DNA of 64,000 bases from Arenibacter aquaticus (GTDB taxonomy: Bacteria > Bacteroidota > Bacteroidia > Flavobacteriales > Flavobacteriaceae), in the NCBI RefSeq assembly GCF_003957295.1, contig NZ_RQPJ01000005.1:1-64000 (forward strand). The letters are read 5' to 3'. Position 1 is the stretch's first letter. Each line of letters begins with the position of its first letter. A model generated the notes under the pieces. It was not told the DNA's origin and searched no databases. It saw nothing but the letters and a program-made list of their open reading frames with translations. Shown piece by piece: positions 1 to 6,569 of this stretch. The translations under genes and the position numbers were made by a program.

Positions 1-2
1 AT

Positions 3-1484
3 ACCGTACAGGCCGGTGAACTGGATACAGATGGTATTGCCATTGGGACACTGAGCGCCAATGGAGGGACCTTGGGCGATGCTGCCTCCAACAGTCTCAA
101 CACCACCCTGAACAGTGTGGGAAGCACCACGGCGGTATTGGTGGATGCCCTAGGGCCAGTTGGTTATTCCGTGAGTTTCGATCAAAACCCCATCAATGAT
201 GCCAATGCAGCCTCAATTAGCTTTTCCATCACTGGGGCCGAAATCGGGTCAACATACAACTATACTATAAGCAGTTCGGAAGGAGAAACCAATGTGACCG
301 GTACGGGAACCATTGTCACAACTAACGATCATGTTGGCGGAATCGATCTAAGTACTTTAGCAGATGGAACCATTACCCTAGATTTTACCTTAACAGATAT
401 ACACAACAATTTAGGAAATACTGTTTCGGATGCCGTAATTAAAGGTACTGACATTGATAATGACGGAATTCAGGATAGCTCGGACAATTGTCCCTCGATG
501 GCCAATTCTGATCAGTTGGACACTGACACTGATGGTGAGGGCGATGTCTGCGATATGGACGATGACAATGACGGTACCCCGGATTCCGAAGATGCCTTCC
601 CATTGGACAATTCCGAGGACACTGACACCGACGGTGATGGTACCGGAAACAATGCAGATACTGATGATGACAATGACGGTACCCCTGATTCTGAAGATGC
701 CTTCCCTTTGGACAATTCCGAGGATACCGACACCGATGGTGATGGTACCGGAAACAATGCAGATACTGATGATGACAATGACGGTACCCCTGATTCTGAA
801 GATGCCTTCCCATTGGACAATTCCGAGGATACCGACACCGACGGTGATGGCACAGGAAACAATGCAGATACTGATGATGACAATGACGGTACCCCGGATT
901 CTGAAGATGCCTTCCCATTAGACAATTCCGAGGATACCGACACCGATGGTGATGGCATAGGAAACAATGCTGACACCGACGATGACAATGATGGAACCTT
1001 AGATTCCATAGACGATTTCCCCTTGGATAATTCCGAGGATACCGATACCGACGGTGATGGCAAAGGAAACAATGTAGATACTGATGATGACAATGACGGT
1101 ACTCCGGATTCCGAAGATGCCTTCCCTTTGGACCCTACGGAGGACAAGGATAGCGATAACGATGGTATTGGTGATAATGCGGATACTGATGATGATTCGC
1201 TCGCAACCGTGAATATCCCTATCCCTGCAGAGGCGTTTACGCCAAATGGGGACGGAATTAATGACGCATGGGTTGTACCAGGCATCAACAACTACCCCAA
1301 CAATGTAGTGAAGGTATTTAATAGGTCCGGTCATGAGGTATACGCAAAACGTAATTACCAAAATGATTGGAACGGTAGGCATAAGTCAGGCTCTTCAAAA
1401 TTACCGGCCGGTTCCTACCTATACGTTATTGACTTAGGAAATGGCACTGCACCATTACAAGGTTGGATATTCATCAATTATTAA
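3..1484 (+). CDS. Secreted thrombospondin type 3 repeat protein with T9SS type B sorting domain (5' partial)
   Basis: The reading frame is open from the first bases of the window, so this is the C-terminal part of a larger protein; the first in-frame ATG at 72 is internal. The visible part starts with Ig-like adhesin sequence, then a classical thrombospondin type 3 motif ([13 protein letters not shown]), then six copies of a 35-residue Asp-rich repeat that should bind calcium. The last ~85 residues (from [15 protein letters not shown] to the terminal GWIFINY) are a gliding-motility C-terminal domain of the CHU_C type, the signal for export by the type IX secretion system and cell-surface attachment. 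A PorP/SprF gene follows 18 bp later, the usual partner of type B substrates. The role is probably adhesion or surface structure; the ligand is unknown. Confidence 0.9.
   Translation, partial: TVQAGELDTDGIAIGTLSANGGTLGDAASNSLNTTLNSVGSTTAVLVDALGPVGYSVSFDQNPINDANAASISFSITGAEIGSTYNYTISSSEGETNVTGTGTIVTTNDHVGGIDLSTLADGTITLDFTLTDIHNNLGNTVSDAVIKGTDIDNDGIQDSSDNCPSMANSDQLDTDTDGEGDVCDMDDDNDGTPDSEDAFPLDNSEDTDTDGDGTGNNADTDDDNDGTPDSEDAFPLDNSEDTDTDGDGTGNNADTDDDNDGTPDSEDAFPLDNSEDTDTDGDGTGNNADTDDDNDGTPDSEDAFPLDNSEDTDTDGDGIGNNADTDDDNDGTLDSIDDFPLDNSEDTDTDGDGKGNNVDTDDDNDGTPDSEDAFPLDPTEDKDSDNDGIGDNADTDDDSLATVNIPIPAEAFTPNGDGINDAWVVPGINNYPNNVVKVFNRSGHEVYAKRNYQNDWNGRHKSGSSKLPAGSYLYVIDLGNGTAPLQGWIFINY
556..1190 (+). 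repeat. Six tandem 105-bp calcium-binding repeats inside the TSP3 protein
   Basis: The string caatgacggtacccc or a close variant recurs with a 105-bp period (about 566, 671, 776, 881, 986, 1091). Each unit encodes 35 residues containing [20 protein letters not shown]. Units 1-4 are almost identical in DNA. Unit 5 ([11 protein letters not shown]) and unit 6 ([14 protein letters not shown]) have diverged. This fits recent unit duplication or gene conversion in the centre of the array. Confidence 0.9.
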
Positions 1485-1502
1485 TAAAAATCAAACAAAT
1501 AA

Positions 1503-2390
1503 ATGAACCTATTTCATAAAATAATAGTAATCTTGGTCTTTTCTATTTCTATTTTAACAAATGCTCAACAAGATCCCAATTATACCCTGTACAGATACAA
1601 CATGAACTTGATAAACCCAGCCTATGCCGGGGCCAATGACGGAACCACCATAGGCGTTAACGTACGTAGCCAGTGGTCCAATGTTAAAGGCGCCCCTGAG
1701 ACCCAAAGCTTAAACTTTGGAACACCTGTGGGCAAAAACCTTGGTATGGGTCTATCTCTGATAAGCGACAAGACCTTTATTGAAAAACAAACTTCAATAG
1801 CCCTGGACCTATCCTATCAAATAAAACTGGATGAAAACCATGACTTATTTTTTGGACTCAAAGCCGGATTCAATTCATATAGTGCCAATACGGACGGACT
1901 TGTCACTTATGGCATACAGGAAGACCCGAGCCTTATGAACCTCAATGGTAGACTAAATCCCAATTTTGGGGTAGGTATTCACCTAAGACATGACAAATAC
2001 TTCTTATCCCTGTCCGTCCCCAAAATTTTAAGTAGGGACAGATTGGAAGAAGAGGAGGGTGTCGCCACTGTGGGAGCAGACAAAAAACACCTGTATTTTG
2101 CAGGTGGTCTGGATTTATATCTGGGGCAAAACGTTACCCTAAAACCCAGCACTTTGGTCCGTTATGTGGAAGGATCCCCTTTATCTATAGACCTGACCAC
2201 CTTTCTTGCCTTTAATGATTTCTTTGACCTGGGCGCTGCCTACAGGATCAATGAGAGTGTTAGTGGTATGGCCCTTTTTAAGGTATCCAGCGGCATGTTG
2301 ATCGGGTACGTATACGAAAGTCCATTGGAAAACTCGATAAGTAACATTGACAATGGAACACATGAGATTATGTTGAACCTAAAACTATAA
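1503..2390 (+). CDS. PorP/SprF family type IX secretion outer-membrane protein
   Basis: A 295-residue protein with a signal peptide (to about residue 21, ...ILTNAQ) and the family opening QDPNYTLYRYNMNLINPAYAGAND. Alternating beta-strand character runs to the C terminus (HEIMLNLKL), as expected for an outer-membrane barrel. PorP/SprF proteins work with the type IX secretion system and are often encoded directly after a type B C-terminal-domain substrate; the gene upstream, 18 bp away, is exactly such a substrate. It probably helps export or anchor that protein. The two genes look like one operon ended by the terminator at 2416-2442. Confidence 0.93.
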   Translation: MNLFHKIIVILVFSISILTNAQQDPNYTLYRYNMNLINPAYAGANDGTTIGVNVRSQWSNVKGAPETQSLNFGTPVGKNLGMGLSLISDKTFIEKQTSIALDLSYQIKLDENHDLFFGLKAGFNSYSANTDGLVTYGIQEDPSLMNLNGRLNPNFGVGIHLRHDKYFLSLSVPKILSRDRLEEEEGVATVGADKKHLYFAGGLDLYLGQNVTLKPSTLVRYVEGSPLSIDLTTFLAFNDFFDLGAAYRINESVSGMALFKVSSGMLIGYVYESPLENSISNIDNGTHEIMLNLKL

Positions 2391-2415
2391 ATAACTTAAG
2401 TCTTTTTAACATTGG

Positions 2416-2442
2416 AAGCTGTCTGCAAAGGCAGCTTTTTTT
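2416..2442 (+). terminator. Rho-independent terminator after PorP/SprF
   Basis: AAGCTGTCT, loop gcaa, AGGCAGCTT followed by a T run. The stem is 9 bp with one G-U pair and lies 26 bp after the PorP/SprF stop. Confidence 0.85.
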
Positions 2443-3146
2443 GAATGAAGGGCAAGGTATTATTCTCTAAATTAGCAAAAATCAAATGAAATTCAAGTAT
2501 CAGGAGGATGATTGAAGACTAAACGGTACACTCAACCCTCGAAGGATTTTAAAACTTTCAGTTCCAGATAGTCCCGTAAGGGATAAAGTTTTTTTCATCC
2601 GGCAACCAGTTTTGCCGGCCAACCCCGAATAGTGGCCATCTTGCATACTTTCGGCTATTATCTAACCCTTCATCCACACCCCTACGATATTGTTCCCATA
2701 AGAGGGATCACAAGGTCTGGCAGATAAAGATTGGCACCTATCAACCCAATTAACGGAAGGAAACACCTCGTGACAGGACATTCTATATAATACTTGGAAA
2801 TCAATAAATTTAGTCATATGTTTGAAATTATTAATTACATGAAGAGTATGTCTGATACTGTAATTATAGAATAATAGTAATAAATTCCGATCGGATAAAT
2901 TTTTAAATAATCTGCGGTATTTTTTTAAGGTCATATGAAATTTCATTTTTTATTTAATATGGAGTCTATTAAGCCGAAAATCATCTTTCCGAAGTAAAGG
3001 GTACCCAAGAGTGTACCTAAAACCTCCTATACTAACAATCCATTCTTCAGACCCTTTAAAAAAGGGGTCAACTACTCGTTACGATCTATTTACACTAATT
3101 ATAGGGTTAGTGCACTATTTATTCATTAATTATAAAACATTTCATT
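2443..3146. other. 700-bp intergenic stretch with no supported gene
   Basis: No convincing coding region. A 7-bp inverted repeat CCGGCAA/TTGCCGG lies at 2599-2618 without a T run, so it is not a standard terminator. Reading frames at 2662-2946 (minus) and 3011-3193 (plus) have composition unlike genes. Confidence 0.5.
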
Positions 3147-3260
3147 ATGGCCATTGGCAAAAAAAAACTTTCCAAACAGCAGGTCAAAGCTAAAAGACAA
3201 GAAAAGATCCTTCAGCGTATGGAAGAAAAAAAGATGAAAAAACGCAAATCTAGAGTGTAA
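3147..3260 (+). CDS. Small, very basic protein (37 aa), hypothetical
   Basis: ATG GCC ATT GGC followed by Lys codons opens a 37-residue frame that begins MAIGKKKLSKQQVK and ends KKRKSRV. About 40% of residues are Lys or Arg, with the helix-forming stretch QEKILQRMEEKKMK. It ends at TAA, and a strong bidirectional terminator lies ~80 bp later. The composition resembles small ribosome- or nucleic-acid-associated proteins, but no family is recognised. A longer overlapping frame in another phase (3011-3193) is less protein-like. The case rests on composition and context only. Confidence 0.5.
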   Translation: MAIGKKKLSKQQVKAKRQEKILQRMEEKKMKKRKSRV

Positions 3261-3342
3261 GCCAAATTGAAGAACTTACTTAATATTCATAAAACAAAGA
3301 GGTCATCATTAAGTCACCTTTGAAACGATCTCTTTTAATTCT

Positions 3343-3378
3343 AAAACGGATGTACTTTTAGTGCATCCGTTTTATTTT
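3343..3378 (+). terminator. Strong terminator hairpin
   Basis: AAAACGGATGTAC, loop ttttA, GTGCATCCGTTTT, then TATTTT. The stem is 13 bp with one G-U pair. A/T runs on both sides mean it could act on either strand. It closes the transcript carrying the 37-aa ORF. Confidence 0.8.
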
Positions 3379-3555
3379 GACTTCACTCAACAGGAAACAC
3401 TTAATTATTCAATATTTTTTATTAAAAATACCTACTCGTGACCCTATAATTTTATGTAATTTTAATTCTGAAATTAGATTTATAATCAAAAAGCAAAATA
3501 AAAGTGCCTGTTCGGTATAATATTATAAATTAGCAAAGCTAAAATATAATAAGAG

Positions 3556-4164
3556 TTGAGTAGCACATTTAAATTTCGTATCCAACTGGATGGCAGTCAC
3601 CCTCCTATATCACGTGAATTTTTGGTACCATCGGATTTCACATTTTATAAGCTTCACCATACCGTTCAAATCGTTATGGGATGGGAGAACTATCACCTAT
3701 ATGAATTTTCCATCGACAGCTATCGAATAGGTCAACAATTTGAGGAGGACGGCTTTAACGGACCTAATGAGATTATAGACTCCAAGACTCTAAAAATCGG
3801 TGATGTACTAAAATACAAAAGTCAGAAATTGGACTATCTTTATGATTTTGGGGATTATTGGCAGCATTCCTTGACCTTGGAGAGAATTGTAGAAGACCTG
3901 ACAGTTCCATTTCCAATATGTTGCTCGGGAAATTTGAACTGTCCCCCGGAGGATATTGGCGGACTACCTGGGTTTTATGATTTTCTTAAAATCATAAACA
4001 AACCCAAGCACCCCGAGTATAAAGAACTCCAAAAATGGGTACAAAGTAAGCTGGTCTCTGTTGGCAGCAAATATGAACCTATGAAATTCTATAGTGAAAG
4101 GGTAAATTTTATACTTCTCAATTTAGATAAGTACATTATGGATTGGGAGAATGAGAGTGACTAA
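3556..4164 (+). CDS. Plasmid pRiA4b ORF-3-like family protein
   Basis: A 202-residue protein resembling the pRiA4b ORF-3-like domain. The features are FKFRIQLDGSHPPISREFLVP at the N terminus (an 'x-R-I-x-L-x-x-x-P-P-I-W-R' type opening with R in place of W), HHTVQIVMGWENYHLYEF, and LDYLYDFGDYWQHSLTLERI. The motif YDFGDxWxHxxxxE is the family hallmark. Function is unknown; members are scattered on plasmids, islands and chromosomes. The start is TTG at 3556; the first in-frame ATG lies inside the conserved domain and would truncate it. A 69-aa ORF follows 23 bp later and may be co-transcribed. Confidence 0.85.
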   Translation: MSSTFKFRIQLDGSHPPISREFLVPSDFTFYKLHHTVQIVMGWENYHLYEFSIDSYRIGQQFEEDGFNGPNEIIDSKTLKIGDVLKYKSQKLDYLYDFGDYWQHSLTLERIVEDLTVPFPICCSGNLNCPPEDIGGLPGFYDFLKIINKPKHPEYKELQKWVQSKLVSVGSKYEPMKFYSERVNFILLNLDKYIMDWENESD

Positions 4165-4187
4165 TAATATAAATTCATAGAAAGTTT

Positions 4188-4397
4188 ATGTTGAAAGATG
4201 GCTTTAGCTCGGACAAGTATAGCGACATACTGGATCACCTTAAAGATAATGGATTTCTAAGTACTGAGGATGTTTGTAATTTATTAAAAGAGTATACTTC
4301 CACCAAAAAAATTACTTTCGATTGTATAACCAAAGAAAAGTCCCTTATAGTATCTGAAGCTTTAATCGACAATTATCACAGAACAAAACCCAAGTAA
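4188..4397 (+). CDS. Hypothetical protein, 69 aa
   Basis: No family recognised. Begins MLKDGFSSDKYSDILDHL and ends IDNYHRTKPK. It is hydrophilic, mostly helical in appearance, and has no signal peptide or membrane segment. It follows the pRiA4b ORF-3-like gene by 23 bp on the same strand, so the two may be a unit. Codon use is AT-rich like its neighbour. Confidence 0.5.
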   Translation: MLKDGFSSDKYSDILDHLKDNGFLSTEDVCNLLKEYTSTKKITFDCITKEKSLIVSEALIDNYHRTKPK

Positions 4398-4522
4398 AAG
4401 GTTTAAATTTCCGTTACGTTTAAAAATTGCGAAATATCGTTAAATGATAACATTTGTGTTTTCTATAGTTTAAATTTTTGTTAAAAATATAAAAAATGAA
4501 CCTTTTCCTAAATTAGGCTTAT

Positions 4523-4554
4523 AAAAAAAGGGCCTCCAATCCCTTGGAAGTCCC
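4523..4554 (-). terminator. Terminator downstream of the tRNA-Arg fragment
   Basis: Read on the minus strand: GGGACTTCCAA, loop, TTGGAGGCCC followed by seven T (A run at 4523-4529). It sits ~10 bp past the CCA of the tRNA-Arg 3' fragment and fits as the original terminator of that tRNA transcript. Confidence 0.65.
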
Positions 4555-4564
4555 GTGTATAATG

Positions 4565-4609
4565 TGGTGATCGCGAAAGGATTCGAACCTTTGACCGTCT
4601 GATTAGAAG
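4565..4609 (-). other. 3' fragment of tRNA-Arg(TCT), probable integration (att) site
   Basis: On the minus strand the sequence has the anticodon loop CTTCTAA (anticodon TCT), 3' anticodon stem TCAGA, variable region CGGTC, T arm AAAGG/TTCGAAT/CCTTT, 3' acceptor strand CGCGATC, discriminator A and encoded CCA. Immediately 5' of the loop the expected partner stem TCTGA is replaced by CCTGT and no D arm follows. GATCGC reappears at 4655-4660 but at the wrong spacing for a tRNA. Homology breaks exactly at the anticodon loop, a common crossover point for tyrosine recombinases, and the integrase stop codon is 50 bp away. Confidence 0.75.
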
Positions 4610-4658
4610 ACAGGAGATATAAGATAGATAGAGTATTGTCCTGTCACACCTTCAGCGA

Positions 4659-5903
4659 TCAGTAGGCATCCACAGTTTCCCTACGTTCCCTATCCTTGAA
4701 CCGCTCCAGAAGCACACCAATATCCTCACTTATTTTTGACTCCATAACCTTGGCATATATTTGGGTAGTGGTTAACTTGGTATGACCCAATAGTTTTGAT
4801 ACCGTTTCTATAGGAACCCCGTTAGACAGCATGACGGTGGTAGCAAAGGTATGCCGTGCCACATGGAAGGTTAGATTCTTATGAATGCCACAGGCACTTG
4901 CAATTTCTTTGAGGTAAACATTCACTTTTTGGTTGGAGCACATAGGAAGTAATCCATTATAGGTTGGAAAATCTTTATACCTTTCTAAAATCTCCCATGC
5001 CTGGGGAAGAATGGGAATTTTCACAAGCTCGTCCGTTTTTTCCCGTTTGGTATAGATCCAGTTGCGATTGTCCATTCCCCTAGTAATTTTTTCAGCGGTA
5101 AGACTTTTTACATCCACATATGAAAGACCCGTATAACAGGAAAAAACAAAGCAGTCTTTTACATGTTGCAGCCTGTCCTGTTTAAATTCCGTTTCCTCTA
5201 ACCGTCTTAATTCCCTTTGGGTCAGGTACACGCGATCGAATTTATTGAACTTTAATTGGAACCGGTCGAAGGGGTTCTTTTGCATCCATTCCAACTTTAC
5301 AGCTAGGTTTACCATCTTTTTAAAGCGTTCCAAGTGTTTCATCACCCCATTATTACTGAGGCAAGGTTGTTTCTTCTTGTTAACACTTTTCCTTAAAAAC
5401 TGCTCAAAATTCAATAAAAACCCGAAATTGAGTTGCTTCAGATAAATATCCTCACGTTTCAGTTTCGTTTTTAAATAACGCTTTATGTATTTTTCTGTCG
5501 TGTAATAGTTCTTCATGGTGCCTGGCTTGAGGACATGGACCATATTCCCGTTGTGGTAGTCTATAAGATCCAACAAGGTCCGGCTTACTTCATCTTCTCC
5601 CAGGAAACGCATTTTTATGGAGTTGGAAGATACAATTTTGTCCTCATTTACGAGTTGACCATGGCACAGTAGTAATTTAGCTTTTACCTGATCCAAATAG
5701 GTATTTAGGTTTTGGATAGCTTCAGATCTGCCCTTACCCCTACCCTTGTTATAATCCCAATGCTCTGCGTGAATTTTTCGCTTTAAACTGATCTCTGCAC
5801 GTTTGCCCAAAGTAGTGATACGCACATAAATGGACAGGAGACCTGAAGTGCCCCTAGGTTTTCTTGTAAAAAAAATTACCGTAAATGTCTGGTTCGTTTT
5901 CAT
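4659..5903 (-). CDS. Tyrosine-type site-specific integrase, IntDOT-like
   Basis: A 414-residue tyrosine recombinase of the Bacteroidota mobile-element type. It has an N-terminal arm-binding region (residues 1-100), a SAM-like core-binding domain (about 105-215) and a catalytic domain (about 220-400). Visible active-site residues are Lys286, His347 and Arg350 (FHVARHTF), His374 (LLGH) and nucleophile Tyr383 (QIYAKV). The first catalytic Arg is absent: the motif reads TGLSYVDV, with Ser261. The same substitution is known in the CTnDOT integrase. It would integrate or excise an element; the adjacent tRNA-Arg fragment is the likely target. No relaxase, excisionase or phage genes are visible next to it, so it may be a remnant. 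Confidence 0.92.
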   Translation of the reverse strand: MKTNQTFTVIFFTRKPRGTSGLLSIYVRITTLGKRAEISLKRKIHAEHWDYNKGRGKGRSEAIQNLNTYLDQVKAKLLLCHGQLVNEDKIVSSNSIKMRFLGEDEVSRTLLDLIDYHNGNMVHVLKPGTMKNYYTTEKYIKRYLKTKLKREDIYLKQLNFGFLLNFEQFLRKSVNKKKQPCLSNNGVMKHLERFKKMVNLAVKLEWMQKNPFDRFQLKFNKFDRVYLTQRELRRLEETEFKQDRLQHVKDCFVFSCYTGLSYVDVKSLTAEKITRGMDNRNWIYTKREKTDELVKIPILPQAWEILERYKDFPTYNGLLPMCSNQKVNVYLKEIASACGIHKNLTFHVARHTFATTVMLSNGVPIETVSKLLGHTKLTTTQIYAKVMESKISEDIGVLLERFKDRERRETVDAY

Positions 5904-5997
5904 TTGAAATAGCTTTAGTTAGACAAAAATCACTAAGGAGAAAAGTCAAATCCTACCCTAAAGTTCTTTCAAGTTACTACAATTTCAGTGAACAACT

Positions 5998-6053
5998 GCA
6001 CACCGAATTGCACACCGAATTAGGTGTACACATATGATATCAAATGATATCAA
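5998..6053. repeat. Two short tandem duplications upstream of the integrase
   Basis: GCACACCGAATT occurs twice in tandem at 5998-6021, and ATGATATCAA twice in tandem at 6034-6053. GGTGTACAC between them partly inverts the first repeat. They lie 95-150 bp upstream of the integrase start. They could be integrase arm sites or operators for its promoter. Confidence 0.6.
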
Positions 6054-6065
6054 AGGAAATCCATA

Positions 6066-6107
6066 AAAACAAAAAACACTGATAATCAGCAGATTAACAG
6101 TGTTTTT
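6066..6107 (-). terminator. Terminator of tRNA-Pro
   Basis: AAAAACACTG (6072-6081) pairs with CAGTGTTTTT (6098-6107). On the minus strand the hairpin is followed by TTTGTTTTT. It lies 24 bp past the tRNA-Pro 3' end. Confidence 0.75.
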
Positions 6108-6130
6108 GCAATTACCTATTTCTAGGTTCG

Positions 6131-6204
6131 TCGGGATGACAGGATTTGAACCTGCGACCACACGGCCCCCAGCCGTGTGCGCTACCGGACTGCGCCACAT
6201 CCCG
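6131..6204 (-). tRNA. tRNA-Pro (anticodon GGG)
   Basis: A 74-nt cloverleaf on the minus strand: acceptor CGGGATG/CATCCCG, D stem GCGC/GCGC with loop AGTCCGGTA, anticodon stem CACGG/CCGTG around loop CTGGGGG (anticodon GGG), variable TGGTC, T arm GCAGG-TTCAAAT-CCTGT, discriminator A. CCA is not encoded. All stems are intact, so the gene should be functional. Confidence 0.95.
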
Positions 6205-6276
6205 ATACTACAATTTACTCAATACTCTCAATTCTTTTTCAGCATCTCCATTTAAATTGGATCCTCTGTGGGGCAG

Positions 6277-6304
6277 CCTGTCCTGAGCGTAGACGAAGGG
6301 CCGC
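6277..6304. repeat. Short dispersed repeat of the CCTGAGCGTAG-CGAAGG type
   Basis: The core TCCTGAGCGTAGACGAAGGG sits between tRNA-Pro and the FG-GAP gene. Elements with this core recur in intergenic DNA of many Bacteroidota and translate in one frame to the spurious peptide CPERRRR, which is what this copy gives. Recognition is from memory of the motif; only one copy is seen here. Confidence 0.5.
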
Positions 6305-6485
6305 ATCCCAAAAATCCGATTGCAAAAATAGGAAAGTTCAAACAATTATACCCAAAACTTTTGACAAAAAATGAATCTTTTTTTAGCTCATAGGTCAATG
6401 TTTATTTAGATTACTTCTTTCTTCTTTGTTTTCTAAAGGAGTTAAAAGCTGAAATACAATCGCATACACGCAAAAACAGAAAATA

Positions 6486-6515
6486 TTGGTCAATTAAAAA
6501 ATAAATACTAATTTG
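6486..6515 (+). promoter_or_regulatory. Possible Bacteroidota-type promoter
   Basis: TTGG at 6486 and TAATTTG ending at 6515 have near-consensus spacing for the Bacteroidota TTTG / TAnnTTTG promoter (18 rather than 19 bp). It is 55 bp upstream of the FG-GAP gene start. The region is AT-rich, so chance matches are likely. Confidence 0.25.
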
Positions 6516-6569
6516 AAAGTTTTAATTCATTGACTCAATACAAACCATAAACTATAGAATAAACCACCT

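Noticed and set aside
556-1190. Regular repeat array that could suggest CRISPR
   Set aside because: Period is 105 bp without variable spacers, and the repeats encode in-frame TSP3 protein units.
512-1291. Long open frame on the minus strand across the TSP3 repeats
   Set aside because: It is a by-product of the repeated plus-strand sequence; the Ser/Pro-rich product has no signal or family and the plus frame is clearly the gene.
2662-2946. 94-codon minus-strand frame
   Set aside because: AT-driven composition, no recognisable motif, no promoter or terminator context.
3011-3193. 60-codon plus-strand frame overlapping the 37-aa ORF
   Set aside because: Product is not protein-like; the other phase gives a coherent basic peptide ending before a terminator.
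4565-4660. Complete tRNA-Arg gene
   Set aside because: GATCGC at 4655-4660 could pair as a 5' acceptor strand, but the span is ~93 nt, the anticodon 5' stem is mismatched and no D arm forms.
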